Notes: generated by a model not told the origin, from the letters alone. A DNA stretch of 64,000 nucleotides from Paenibacillus naphthalenovorans (GCF_900099895.1 NZ_FNDY01000006.1:171601-235600); one strand, 5' to 3'; positions 26,312 to 35,260 are shown, counted from the first letter of the stretch. Numbers and translations: made by a program.

Positions 26312-27280
26312 ATGAACAGAAACGTGCTGGTTTTTACGGAAATGAAAGGCTCCGTACTCCGTCAGGTATCTTTAGAGGCGCTGTCCCTCGGCCAAAAAAT
26401 TGCCGGAGACGGGAGCTTGGTTGCGGCGGTGTTCGGAAGCCAGGCATCCCGGTATGCCGAGGTATTAGGGCAGCATGGTGCGGATCAGGTGATGGTGTTC
26501 GCCGATCCCCAATTCGACAGATATCAGGCCGACATCTACTATCATGCCTACCGGAAAGTGATTCAGGCAACGAACCCGGATGTCATCCTCGCAGGACATA
26601 CCGTGAATATGAAGGACGTAGCTCCGAGAATCGCTTCCCGTTTCGGATACGGTTTGATCTCAGATTGTACGAATGTGGAGTTGAATGGCCATGATCTGAG
26701 CTTTATACGCCCGATCTATGCGGGTAAAGCTTTCGAGAAAAAACGGTTTACGACAGAGAACATGTTCGTCACGATACGTCCGAACAACTTCAAGGCGGAA
26801 CCGTCGCCCAAGGTGCAGGAAGTCGTCTTTTGTGAAGCGGACAATGTGGATGTACAAACCGTGATCCGCGACATTGTGCTGAAGTCTACGGGCGCGATCG
26901 ATTTAGCCGAAGCGAAAATCGTCATTTCAGGGGGGCGGGGCGTGAAAAGCAAAGAAGGCTTCGGGCCTTTGAATGAGCTGGCTTCCGTTCTCGGCGGAGC
27001 GACGGGAGCTTCCAGAGGCGCTTGTGACGAAGGCTACTGCGACTATGGGATGCAGATCGGTCAAACGGGAAAGGTGATTACACCCGACCTTTATATCGCA
27101 TGCGGGATCTCTGGAGCGATACAGCATGTGGCCGGGATGTCGAACTCCAAGGTCATCATTGCGATCAATAAAGACCCGGAGGCTCCGATATTTCAGATTG
27201 CGGATTACGGGATCGTCGGCGATTTGTTTGAAATCGTTCCTCTCCTGACCGAAGAGTTCCGGAGAAGATTGGCGAACTGA
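26312..27280 (+). CDS. etfA: Electron transfer flavoprotein alpha subunit
   Basis: FAD-binding partner of EtfB, 322 residues. The C-terminal FAD domain is intact: IVISGGRGVKSKEGFGPL, ATGASRGACDEGYCDYGMQI, GQTGKVITPDLYIACGISGA and INKDPEAPIFQIADYGIVGD. The N-terminal domain starts NVLVFTEMKGSVLRQVSLEAL. Cys residues in GACDEGYCDYG are less common at this site. It would pass electrons from the operon's dehydrogenase(s) to the membrane oxidoreductase encoded at 28143. Confidence 0.94.
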   Translation: MNRNVLVFTEMKGSVLRQVSLEALSLGQKIAGDGSLVAAVFGSQASRYAEVLGQHGADQVMVFADPQFDRYQADIYYHAYRKVIQATNPDVILAGHTVNMKDVAPRIASRFGYGLISDCTNVELNGHDLSFIRPIYAGKAFEKKRFTTENMFVTIRPNNFKAEPSPKVQEVVFCEADNVDVQTVIRDIVLKSTGAIDLAEAKIVISGGRGVKSKEGFGPLNELASVLGGATGASRGACDEGYCDYGMQIGQTGKVITPDLYIACGISGAIQHVAGMSNSKVIIAINKDPEAPIFQIADYGIVGDLFEIVPLLTEEFRRRLAN

Positions 27281-27316
27281 CCGACCCGGTGTTGGATACC
27301 GATCAGGCCGCAGAAT

Positions 27317-27344
27317 TTGAAATCATGCGGGAATACGGTAAAAT
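27317..27344 (+). promoter_or_regulatory. Candidate promoter for the gntR-type gene
   Basis: TTGAAA (27317-27322), a 16-base spacer and TAAAAT (27339-27344) in the 138-bp gap after etfA. No copy of operator A/B is visible here. Confidence 0.4.
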
Positions 27345-27418
27345 ATAGTCGATTGGATAAGCTGCTTGGGAATGGGACAGCTCAACCATGACCGGTATCC
27401 CGCGTAAAGGATGTGTCT

Positions 27419-28081
27419 ATGATCAAAAAGAAAGTCGTTTACAAATCACTTGCCGAACAGGTGTATGAGTCGATCAAGGAATCCATTATCCGATCCGAGC
27501 TGAAATCCGGAGACCGGATCATCGAACTGGAGATTGCCAGAACCTACGGCGTCAGCCAAAGCACGGTGCGCGAAGCTTTAGGACTTCTTCGCAGGGATGA
27601 ACTCGTTGTCACCCATGGGAATAAAGGAACCTATGTTTCGAATTTTTCCAAGAAAGATATAGAGGAAATCTACACCTTTCGGGAAGTGATCGAAGTATTT
27701 GCCATTCGCCGGGCCATTGAGCGGATTACGGATGAGGATGTCGCCGCCTTGGAGGACATTTATAACAATATGGTTGAGGCGGGCAAAACAGACGATATTG
27801 ACAAAATGAGATTGAATGACGTGGCTTTTCACAGCATAATATATAAAATCGCCGAACATTCCTTCATGTATCAAGTGTGGGAGGATATCACGAATAAGAT
27901 GAGCCGCATCTGGTATTTTACCGGCCAGTTTTATTTCCGCGATTTACAGGAGCTTGCCGAAATGCACAAGCCCATCCTGGATGCATTCAAAAAGAAAAAT
28001 AAAGAAGAGGCCTGTGAGGCCTTCATGAAGCATCTGAATTACGTCAGACATCAGATCTTGAGTCCGGCAAATCCATCATAA
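27419..28081 (+). CDS. GntR-family regulator, FadR (FCD) subgroup
   Basis: A 220-residue ligand-responsive DNA-binding protein. The N-terminal winged helix (KSLAEQVYESIKESIIRSEL, ARTYGVSQSTVREALGLLRR) is followed by an all-helical FCD domain (~80-210) with IYTFREVIEVFAIRRAIERI, NDVAFHSIIYKIAEHS and MHKPILDAFKKKN. The D-x-x-F-H and H-type residues are those that bind metal and carboxylate effectors in the family. AAAGG stands 8 bases before ATG 27419; the GTG at 27413 is too close. It is the only regulator in the island, so it is the best candidate to bind operators A and B and release them on binding the substrate or its acyl-CoA. Confidence 0.9.
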   Translation: MIKKKVVYKSLAEQVYESIKESIIRSELKSGDRIIELEIARTYGVSQSTVREALGLLRRDELVVTHGNKGTYVSNFSKKDIEEIYTFREVIEVFAIRRAIERITDEDVAALEDIYNNMVEAGKTDDIDKMRLNDVAFHSIIYKIAEHSFMYQVWEDITNKMSRIWYFTGQFYFRDLQELAEMHKPILDAFKKKNKEEACEAFMKHLNYVRHQILSPANPS

Positions 28082-28142
28082 GATGGTCGAGAACAAGTAA
28101 AAAACCAATTTTGGCGATACCGGAAAATTAGGAGAGATTGCT

Positions 28143-30260
28143 ATGTGGGCTCCCATTCATTTTTTTTCGTTTTTAGTGGTCACCGGAATTGCGCTCTATT
28201 TGGCATTTAAGGCCGTTCATGTACGGTACACTTATATTCGTTTGGGCAAGCCTGCATCCATTCCACGGAATACTAAAGAACGCCTGAAGGCGTTTTCCGC
28301 CGAGGTTTTCGGGCAAAAGAAGCTGTTAAAAGATCGAAAAAGTGGATGGATGCATGTCATTGTCTTTTACGGCTTTATTATATTACAATTCGGCGCTGTC
28401 GATTTAATCTACAAAGGACTATCCGGGAAACCGCTGCCCATTCCGGGATACGACACGTTCTCCCTGATGCAGGAAATCACCGTGCTGCTGGTATTATTGG
28501 CTGCAGGCTATGCGGGTTACCGAAGGTATATCGAGAAGGTGAAGCGGCTCAAAAAAGGATGGAAGCCCAGCATTGTGCTCCTGTTCATTTTTTCGCTGAT
28601 GCTTTCCATTCTGTTCACGCTGGCGTTAGAGCGAGCCGTACTGCAGCATGGATTTTCCTGGTATGCACCGGTCTCTTCTTCCATTTCTCTTCTATTTGAA
28701 GGGGGATCCTCGCAGACGGCTTATGTTCTGTACTACACCTTTTGGTGGATTCATCTTGTGATCCTGCTGTCCTTTGCGATTTATGTCCCGCAATCCAAGC
28801 ACTTTCATATTATTACGGCACCGCTCAATATATGGTTAAAGAAAAGCGAGCCGGCAGGAAAGTTGAAAACGCTTGATTTGGAAGACGAGAATGCCGAATC
28901 GTTCGGTGTTTCGAGCATCGAAGAGTTTACGCAAAAGCAAATGCTGGATTTTTATGCTTGCGTGGAATGCGGAAGATGCACCAATGTTTGTCCGGCTTCC
29001 AATACCGGAAAGTCTTTATCTCCTATGCATATGATCGTGAAGCTGCGTGATCATTTGACGGAGAAGGGCCGGCTTTTGACCTCCAAGTCGCCTTGGGTTC
29101 CAAGCTTTGTATTCGGTACCGAGGGTTCGCATTCGTTCCAGCCTCCGGATCACTCGGAATCGTTTCCGGAGCATGCCGTTACCGATATTGCCCCGACGAT
29201 GCAGAGGCAGAAGCTGGGCTGGACGATGACGGACAAAAAAATCGAAGACGTCCAATTGATCGGGGATGTCATGAGTGAAGAAGAAGTTTGGGAATGCACC
29301 ACCTGCAGAAATTGCGAGGATCAATGCCCGGTCGGCAACGAACACGTGGATAAAATTATCGATCTGCGCCGCCAGCTTGTTCTGATGCAGGGAAGCATAC
29401 CTTCGGGAGGACAGCGTGCGCTTCAGAATATTGAGAGACAGGGAAATCCGTGGGGGTTTAGTAAAAAGGATCGTTTTCAGTGGAAAGAGGAAGCAGAGGA
29501 TGTACACGTGCCGACCGTGAAAGAAAATCCCGGTTTCGAGGTGCTTTATTTTGTCGGCTCGATGGGTTCTTATGATAATAGAAACAATAAAGTGACTCGT
29601 TCCTTGGTTCAGCTGTTAAACAAAGCGAATGTCAATTTTGCTGTTCTTGGCGAAGAGGAAAAAAACTCGGGGGATACCGCGCGTCGGCTCGGCAATGAAT
29701 TTTTATTCCAGGAGCTATGTAAAGAGAATATAGAGATATTTAAAAAATACAACGTCAAAAAAATAGTAACGGCTTGTCCTCATACCTATAATACATTGAA
29801 AAATGAATATCCGGAATTCGGACTGGAAGCGGATGTTTATCACCACACGGAATTGCTGGAGCAGCTGGTCAAAGAAGAGAAGCTGGTTCCTGTAAGGGAA
29901 GTCCAAGAACGGATTACGTACCATGATTCGTGTTACTTGGGCCGCTATAATCAAGTATATGAACAACCGCGAAACATTCTGAGAGCCATACCCGGAGTGG
30001 AGTTGGTAGAAATGGAAAGAACCAGGGAGAACGGCATGTGCTGCGGAGCGGGCGGCGGGATGATGTGGATGGAAGAAACCGCCGGCAAACGCGTGAACGT
30101 AGCCAGAGTGGAACAAGCCATGGCGGTAAGTCCCACCCTGATCAGCAGCGCCTGTCCTTACTGTCTCACGATGATGAGTGACGGCGCAAAGCTCAAGAAT
30201 GTGGATGAGCAGGTCAAAACAAAGGATATCGCGGAAATATTGGCCGCAGCCGTTTTATAA
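28143..30260 (+). CDS. Membrane (Fe-S) oxidoreductase, ETF:menaquinone oxidoreductase-like (EMO/EtfD type)
   Basis: A 705-residue protein that would carry electrons from reduced ETF into the menaquinone pool. Residues ~1-230 form a five- to six-helix haem-binding NarI-like domain with His in GWMHVIVFYGF and FWWIHLVILLSF. Two 4Fe-4S motifs follow at ~274 (CVECGRCTNVCP) and ~385 (CTTCRNCEDQCP). The rest is a heterodisulfide-reductase-like CCG part: ACPHTYNTLKNEYPEFG, YHDSCYLGRYN and GMCCGAGGGM with ACPYCLTMM. This layout matches the DUF224/FeS oxidoreductases tied to EtfAB in Syntrophomonas and Mycobacterium. Its place beside etfBA and the dehydrogenase fits. Confidence 0.88.
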   Translation: MWAPIHFFSFLVVTGIALYLAFKAVHVRYTYIRLGKPASIPRNTKERLKAFSAEVFGQKKLLKDRKSGWMHVIVFYGFIILQFGAVDLIYKGLSGKPLPIPGYDTFSLMQEITVLLVLLAAGYAGYRRYIEKVKRLKKGWKPSIVLLFIFSLMLSILFTLALERAVLQHGFSWYAPVSSSISLLFEGGSSQTAYVLYYTFWWIHLVILLSFAIYVPQSKHFHIITAPLNIWLKKSEPAGKLKTLDLEDENAESFGVSSIEEFTQKQMLDFYACVECGRCTNVCPASNTGKSLSPMHMIVKLRDHLTEKGRLLTSKSPWVPSFVFGTEGSHSFQPPDHSESFPEHAVTDIAPTMQRQKLGWTMTDKKIEDVQLIGDVMSEEEVWECTTCRNCEDQCPVGNEHVDKIIDLRRQLVLMQGSIPSGGQRALQNIERQGNPWGFSKKDRFQWKEEAEDVHVPTVKENPGFEVLYFVGSMGSYDNRNNKVTRSLVQLLNKANVNFAVLGEEEKNSGDTARRLGNEFLFQELCKENIEIFKKYNVKKIVTACPHTYNTLKNEYPEFGLEADVYHHTELLEQLVKEEKLVPVREVQERITYHDSCYLGRYNQVYEQPRNILRAIPGVELVEMERTRENGMCCGAGGGMMWMEETAGKRVNVARVEQAMAVSPTLISSACPYCLTMMSDGAKLKNVDEQVKTKDIAEILAAAVL

Positions 30261-30279
30261 TATCATACCAAAACGCGAA

Positions 30280-30316
30280 ACCGGCCGGTTGTCGAGGGAC
30301 AGCCGGCCGGTTGTTA
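30280..30316 (+). terminator. Terminator closing the catabolic island
   Basis: A 14-bp stem (ACCGGCCGGTTGTC at 30280-30293 with 30298-30311, one G-U pair) with a short loop; only a weak T-run follows. Confidence 0.6.
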
Positions 30317-30393
30317 TAGATTGAAGAAAATGGTCCTACCGCTTACAATGAGGTTAAGCTGATCAACAACCCCTATGGAGAGGAAGATCCTCA

Positions 30394-31092
30394 ATGATAC
30401 AGGTATATCCTGCGGAATCCCGCTATGCTATGGATCTCGGATGGCTGCGCAGCCGTCCCAGTTTTTCCTTTGGCGCGTATTACGACCCGGACAATACAAG
30501 CTTTGGGGTCATGCGTGTGTGCAATGACGATGTAGTAGCGGCAGGCCGCGGGTTTGGCCCCCATCCGCACAGCGATATGGAGATCGTCACGATTGTGCTG
30601 AGCGGCGCCATCAAGCATGAGGATAATTTGGGCAATGTGGCCGTGACTTCTGCCGGCCAAATTCAGCGAATGACTGCGGGGAGCGGGATGATTCACGCGG
30701 AGTATAACGCTTCGGAGACCGAGGAGCTGGAGCTCTTGCAGCTGTGGTTTATGCCGAGCGAGCGGGGACTTGCTCCTTCCTATGAAACGAGCAGCTACGA
30801 TCCGAAGCGGATGAACAATACGCTGCTGCCTGTCGTTTCCCGTCAGGGATCGGATCGAGCGGCGGCCATTCATCAAGACATGACCATATACTTGAGCAGA
30901 TTGGAGAAGGACAGACAAATCATTTTCCAACAAGAAGAAGGACGGCGTGTGTTTCTCTTTGTCATCGAGGGACGGTTGACAGTAGACGGCACCCCACTGG
31001 AACCCAGAGATACGGCCAGAATTGAAGCGTTGTCCAAGATGACCATCGCGGCGGATGAAGAAGCGTTCTTCATGCTGATCGATCTGCCTTAA
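30394..31092 (+). CDS. Pirin-family protein, YhhW-like
   Basis: A 232-residue bicupin of the short pirin group (E. coli YhhW, quercetin 2,3-dioxygenase activity in vitro). The metal site is conserved: FGPHPHSDMEIVTIVLSG (two His) and GSGMIHAEYNASE (His and Glu). The C-terminal half (~150-232) is the YhhW-type second cupin without ligands. It is one of two pirins in the window, clearly different from that at 8592. Physiological role unknown. GGAAGAT precedes the ATG, and the next gene follows 14 bp later. Confidence 0.88.
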   Translation: MIQVYPAESRYAMDLGWLRSRPSFSFGAYYDPDNTSFGVMRVCNDDVVAAGRGFGPHPHSDMEIVTIVLSGAIKHEDNLGNVAVTSAGQIQRMTAGSGMIHAEYNASETEELELLQLWFMPSERGLAPSYETSSYDPKRMNNTLLPVVSRQGSDRAAAIHQDMTIYLSRLEKDRQIIFQQEEGRRVFLFVIEGRLTVDGTPLEPRDTARIEALSKMTIAADEEAFFMLIDLP

Positions 31093-31106
31093 GGAGGAGA
31101 TATGTC

Positions 31107-31439
31107 ATGAAGGAAACCCTTTTGGTCAAACATGCGGTGGGCGGAAGAACGTTTATCGATACGGGTAAGCAGTCCGTCGAATATAAACTGGAGCAATCGG
31201 GAGACAACTACAAATTCACCCTGAGTGTGCCTCCGGATTCGAACGTAGAGGAAATCCTGAGATGGAAAAGCGAGCTGAACGTGTTTGTCTTTTATGAATC
31301 CGACGATCAGCCGACGAAGAAAGTATGGTTTTACGTCAAGGACGGTCCTGTGGCCTACGATCCCCAGAATAAGCAATTAACGATCGTGGCGCAGTCCAAA
31401 ATCGAGTATGTGCCCGACCTGTTCCATGCTTCCGTTTGA
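31107..31439 (+). CDS. Conserved hypothetical protein, 110 residues
   Basis: A small soluble protein of alternating beta strands (TLLVKHAVGGRTFIDTG, YKFTLSVPPDSNVEEILRW, LNVFVFYESDDQP, KVWFYVKDGPVAYDPQ, LTIVAQSKIEYVP) without signal peptide, membrane segment or cysteine. I recognise no family. AAGGAGG starts in the stop codon region of the pirin gene and lies well placed before ATG 31107, so the two form an operon. Confidence 0.75.
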   Translation: MKETLLVKHAVGGRTFIDTGKQSVEYKLEQSGDNYKFTLSVPPDSNVEEILRWKSELNVFVFYESDDQPTKKVWFYVKDGPVAYDPQNKQLTIVAQSKIEYVPDLFHASV

Positions 31440-31739
31440 TCATATGCCAGAAGTCAAAGGGGCCTGCCCGGCATTGGGTAAGCCCCCTCCCTTGCCTGCC
31501 AAATGAAAACCACATACAATAAGCCCGCCAACGAACCGATCCATGCAAATTGAAACCGTATACAGGAAGGATATAGAAGCGGTGCAACTGCCAAGCTGTT
31601 AAATTGTCTGGTCATTCAACAATATGATATGATAAAAATGATTGTTCGTTTTGGAAATATTGGAAATCCGCTTGGACAGGCTTTATTATGGACTGCCGTT
31701 ATATCTGATCTGAATCTCGGGGAAATGGAGGAATCACAG
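31440..31739. other. 300-bp gap without a supported gene
   Basis: Apart from a weak GGGGC/GCCCC hairpin near 31458-31485 without T-run, I see nothing. Short frames on both strands lack ribosome binding sites and family character. Confidence 0.4.
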
Positions 31740-32654
31740 TTGAAACTAGCATTTATTGGATTGGGTACAATGGGTAAGCCGATGGCGCTGAATTTGCATA
31801 AAGCAGGCTATCCTCTCACGGTCTATAACCGCAATCGTGACAAAACCAAAGATTTTGAAGGTCTCCCGTCCGTCCGGATCGCGGCATCACCGGCTGAAGC
31901 GGCGCAGCAGGCGGATATTGTTTTTACCATGCTTACGGATGATCGGGCCGTTGAGGAGGTCTATCTGGGAGAACAGGGGATCGTTTCCGCATGCGCCTCG
32001 TCTGCTGGCAGCAAGCCTCGGATTGTGGTGGATTGCAGCACCATTTATACGGAAACGAGCCAGAAGCTGGCACAAGCCTTGGCCGCTTACGGAGTAGAAA
32101 TGCTGGATGCTCCGGTGACGGGAAGCGAGCCGCAAGCTATTGAAGGCAATCTGACGTTCATCGTTGGAGGGAAGAGCGAAATCTTCGACCAATGTGCCCC
32201 TTTCTTTGACATTATGGGCAAAAAAGCGGTCTACATGGGAGGCAGCGGAGCCGGGTCGAACACCAAGCTTGCGAATAACATGCTGGTTGCGGCCAACTTG
32301 TTGGCACTGGCCGAGAGCCTGGTGATGATTCAAAAAGCCGGCGGAGACCCCGAGCGCTTTCTGGAGGTGCTTGCCGGCGGCGGAGGACGCAGCGGAATGG
32401 CGGAGATGAAGGGTCCCAAAATGCTAAGCCGCGATTTCTCGGCCCAATTCATGACACAGCTGATGCATAAGGACCTGAAACTGGCCAACCGGCTGGCGGA
32501 GTCGCTTCAGGTTCCCGTGCCTGTGCTGTCTTCGGTCAAGCAGGTGTTCCAAACCGCCTGCAACAGCGGCTGGGGCGGCGAAGATATGAGCGCCGTAATC
32601 AAATGCTACGAAGAATGGACAGGAACGGTCGTTGGTCAAAAAACAGACAACTAA
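31740..32654 (+). CDS. NAD(P)-dependent oxidoreductase, 3-hydroxyisobutyrate dehydrogenase family
   Basis: A beta-hydroxyacid dehydrogenase of 304 residues. The N-terminal Rossmann motif is AFIGLGTMGKPMALNLHKAG; the substrate loop is DAPVTGSEPQA; the catalytic Lys is in GSNTKLANNMLVAAN; and the C-terminal helical domain carries MHKDLKLANRLAESL. Members reduce or oxidise 3-hydroxyisobutyrate, tartronate semialdehyde, glyoxylate or similar. The start is TTG 31740, 8 bases after TGGAGG, which gives the family N-terminus; the frame upstream to 31629 has none. It is monocistronic, ending at the terminator at 32684. Confidence 0.9.
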   Translation: MKLAFIGLGTMGKPMALNLHKAGYPLTVYNRNRDKTKDFEGLPSVRIAASPAEAAQQADIVFTMLTDDRAVEEVYLGEQGIVSACASSAGSKPRIVVDCSTIYTETSQKLAQALAAYGVEMLDAPVTGSEPQAIEGNLTFIVGGKSEIFDQCAPFFDIMGKKAVYMGGSGAGSNTKLANNMLVAANLLALAESLVMIQKAGGDPERFLEVLAGGGGRSGMAEMKGPKMLSRDFSAQFMTQLMHKDLKLANRLAESLQVPVPVLSSVKQVFQTACNSGWGGEDMSAVIKCYEEWTGTVVGQKTDN

Positions 32655-32683
32655 GGAAGCAGCATCTATTTCAAGGGAGTTAA

Positions 32684-32717
32684 AAGCGCCAGTTGCAAAT
32701 CATGGCGCTTCTTTTTT
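32684..32717 (+). terminator. Rho-independent terminator
   Basis: AAGCGCCA (32684-32691) and TGGCGCTT (32703-32710), 11-base loop, then CTTTTTT. Confidence 0.8.
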
Positions 32718-32915
32718 ATTTCTATTTTTCTCATTATTTAAGACGGTTTTAAACGCTCCATAGCGTGAATGGTTGCAATCGCCCCCCATAGAGACAGGAT
32801 GAGCAAAAAGAGATGAAGGGCAAAAATCATGGAAGCTGCTCGGAAATGGCAATGAATGAAGGTAGGAAACACGGGCTGATCGTGGTATGCTTAGAGACGA
32901 GGTGATAGACACAGC

Positions 32916-33668
32916 ATGCATTATATCGTGATCGATTTGGAGTTTAACGGCAGAAAGCATTATGACATACATCCCATGGAAATTATCGAGATCGGGGCTG
33001 TAAAGCTGAACGAACGCCTGGAGATTGTGGATACATTCCAAAGCTACATCCGGCCCAACTTCCGCTTAAATAAATTCGCTTTGCAATTTACCGGAATTCC
33101 TAAGGAAACCTTGCTTCAAAGTGACGGGTTTCGAACCGTGATTGACAAGTTTATTGATTTTTGCGGAGATGAATATAAGATGCTGGCTTGGGGAGGCAAC
33201 GATTATTTTCATTTGTTCGTGGATTGTAAAATCAACGGAGTCGCTGACAAGTGGCTTGCCAATCTGATCGACATGACCTCGTTTTTCGAAGGCGGGCTGC
33301 ACAAAGCGTTGGCGGATTATGAGCTGCAGCCCATCGGCCAGCACCATTCCGCGCTCGATGATGCGTTCAATGCGGTGCAGCTGCTTCGAATGAAGCCGGA
33401 GACGGCCGCTTCTGAAAAATATTATGGCAAGGATCCATTTAAAATATGTACCGGAGGCATTAAAAAACAGATTTTGTCGAGCCTGGACGAAGCGATGGCC
33501 CAAAATGTGGTGCTGACATGGGACAAGTTCATAGAGGATGAAAAAGTACAATCTTATTTCTCGATTATGAAGCTGGATGCTTCCGAAATTCGGATGGTCA
33601 AGCAGCTGTTCGAGAAAATGTTAAAGATGAAGTACGGACGTAAAGCCAAAAAGCTGCAGCTTGCCTAA
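32916..33668 (+). CDS. 3'-5' exonuclease, KapD-like (DEDDh)
   Basis: An exonuclease-fold protein of 250 residues with motif I YIVIDLEFNG (Asp, Glu), motif II around LAWGGNDYFHLF (Asp) and motif III HHSALDDAFNAVQLL (His, Asp), the DEDDh set of the ERI-1/KapD group. A Lys-rich C-terminal part (~170-250) has no family. B. subtilis KapD affects KinA-driven sporulation entry; this may act likewise or in RNA turnover. The gene ends inside its own terminator. Confidence 0.82.
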   Translation: MHYIVIDLEFNGRKHYDIHPMEIIEIGAVKLNERLEIVDTFQSYIRPNFRLNKFALQFTGIPKETLLQSDGFRTVIDKFIDFCGDEYKMLAWGGNDYFHLFVDCKINGVADKWLANLIDMTSFFEGGLHKALADYELQPIGQHHSALDDAFNAVQLLRMKPETAASEKYYGKDPFKICTGGIKKQILSSLDEAMAQNVVLTWDKFIEDEKVQSYFSIMKLDASEIRMVKQLFEKMLKMKYGRKAKKLQLA

Positions 33669-33688
33669 TGGAAGCTGCAGCTTTTTTT
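33651..33688. terminator. Terminator overlapping the exonuclease stop
   Basis: Perfect 12-bp stem AAGCTGCAGCTT (33651-33662 and 33672-33683) followed by TTTTT. It sits between convergent genes. Confidence 0.8.
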
Positions 33689-33944
33689 AATGGAGTTGAT
33701 TGGTTTCCCGCACCGGTTGTGCTGATGACCGGCCGCACTCCGGGCAGTAGATGGAATGGACGCAAATATGCTGTTCCAGGTCGATAAAACCGTTCGTTAA
33801 TTTTAAATCATCTATATTCCGGTAAGGGGAATAAGGGCCGTAAAAATCGCTAAGCTTACCTTCATCCTGAGCCGGATGCCCGCAAACGGGACAAGCGCAT
33901 TCAAGCAATTCCATACCGTTGCATACTGCGCAGTAATAAGACAA
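33687..33944 (-). CDS. Small double zinc-ribbon protein
   Basis: An 85-residue protein with C-x-x-C pairs in YYCAVCNG, ACPVCGHP and YCPECGRS, plus isolated Cys and His. It probably binds two zinc ions; I know no function. Start is TTG 33944, 8 bases after GGAGG. The stop region overlaps the terminator of the convergent exonuclease gene. Confidence 0.65.
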   Translation of the reverse strand: MSYYCAVCNGMELLECACPVCGHPAQDEGKLSDFYGPYSPYRNIDDLKLTNGFIDLEQHICVHSIYCPECGRSSAQPVRETNQLH

Positions 33945-34070
33945 CGTCTTCGCCTCCGATCATGCTGTTACGCATTTAGCATGCTCAAATCCTGAACTAA
34001 GCTTTCTTAAGGCTAGGTTGTCATGTATACTTGTCATATATTCCAACTTCACATGGGGGCGAACATTTGG

Positions 34071-35249
34071 ATGAGTCAATTCGGGGATTTGGGCCGACAA
34101 TACTTGCAGGCGGAGTCATACGGGGCGGCTGCCTTTTGTTTTTATCGTGCGATTGTAGAGAATCAGGAGAACGGGAACGCCTGGAACGGCCTTGTGCTGG
34201 CCTTGAGCTTGATGCGCAAAGAGTATGATGTACAAACGATACTTGCCCGTTTTGCTATGCAGCAAGGCGTTGCCTACGACAAGGACATGATATCCTTTGC
34301 TTTGATGATGTGGCGGCAAAATCCCGGAGCCATGGCGGAATGGCTGCGCAGGATGCTTACCCGCGGCGGCTTGAGCGCAGAAGAAAAGCAGGCGCTGGCA
34401 CAAATGGCTGAGGAATTGGAGCAATCGTATCGCGATTTGGTCGAACGCTACGGTGAAGAGCTGCTTAAGCGGCAGGGGATCCTGAGCCTCTCCGAATATG
34501 CGGACCGGAGGATTGAGCTCGACTGGCTAATGTCGGAACCGCTTGACAATGTTTTTGAGCAGGTCAAGGTATGGCTCGAACAAGATGCGGAGTCGGTGCT
34601 CACGGCGGTCCGTCTGCTGTGCATGGTACCCGATCCTCGAAGCGAAAAGCTGCTTCGCAGAGTTTGCCGCAATGAGGAAATCGATCCGAAAGCCAGAACG
34701 CACGCACTGCTTGCTTTAAGATGGCTGGGTGTACGCGGAAACGTAAAGTTGAATAAATTCGAAGAATCGTTTGTGATTAATTTGGACGATCCGAAGCCGG
34801 AGCTGACGGTGTCGGTACCTGAGGCGTACAAGCCTGCGCTTGACCGGATGAAGCTGTGGATAGCTATGAAAAAAGGGTTTGTAACGCCCGAGCAATATGA
34901 ACGGCACGCCTCCACAGATGAGAAGGAGCTCCCGGCCGAGCTTGCCGCAAAGGTAGAGGAAGCGGATATTCCGGGTGTGCTGCAGGAAGTCGTCCATACG
35001 CTGATTCGGGCGGCATATGACAAATATTACCCGTTGGTTCCGACCATTAAAGGAACGCGGCAGTGGAGCGCAGCTTTTCTGATGCTGATGAAAGACTACG
35101 TCGAAGGCATCGGCGAAGAATGGCCATACGGCGAGCCGGAGCGGGACGAAACGGCTGTAGGCCACCGGAACTGGCTGCTCAGCGGCAGCCCTGATTATTA
35201 TGACAGCATTAAAGCGGCTGGAAGACTGAGGGCAGGTCAAGCCGGATAA
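34071..35249 (+). CDS. Helical-repeat protein of unknown function
   Basis: About 392 residues, largely helical and acidic. The first part resembles tetratricopeptide repeats (LGRQYLQAESYGAAAFCFYR, AWNGLVLALSLMRKEYDVQT), the middle resembles HEAT-like helices (VLTAVRLLCMVPDPRSEKLL, RTHALLALRWLGVRGNVKLN). No catalytic motif, signal peptide or membrane segment is visible. It is probably a scaffold or adaptor. ATG 34071 follows GGGGGCG by about 11 bases; upstream in-frame starts (34053, 34023) lack a ribosome binding site. It is monocistronic with its own terminator. Confidence 0.72.
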   Translation: MSQFGDLGRQYLQAESYGAAAFCFYRAIVENQENGNAWNGLVLALSLMRKEYDVQTILARFAMQQGVAYDKDMISFALMMWRQNPGAMAEWLRRMLTRGGLSAEEKQALAQMAEELEQSYRDLVERYGEELLKRQGILSLSEYADRRIELDWLMSEPLDNVFEQVKVWLEQDAESVLTAVRLLCMVPDPRSEKLLRRVCRNEEIDPKARTHALLALRWLGVRGNVKLNKFEESFVINLDDPKPELTVSVPEAYKPALDRMKLWIAMKKGFVTPEQYERHASTDEKELPAELAAKVEEADIPGVLQEVVHTLIRAAYDKYYPLVPTIKGTRQWSAAFLMLMKDYVEGIGEEWPYGEPERDETAVGHRNWLLSGSPDYYDSIKAAGRLRAGQAG

Positions 35250-35260
35250 CGGTAACGCTA

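Noticed and set aside
31336..31587. Minus-strand frame in the gap before the 3-hydroxyisobutyrate dehydrogenase-like gene
   Set aside because: It overlaps the end of a supported gene, has unnatural composition (many Arg, Trp, His) and no ribosome binding site.
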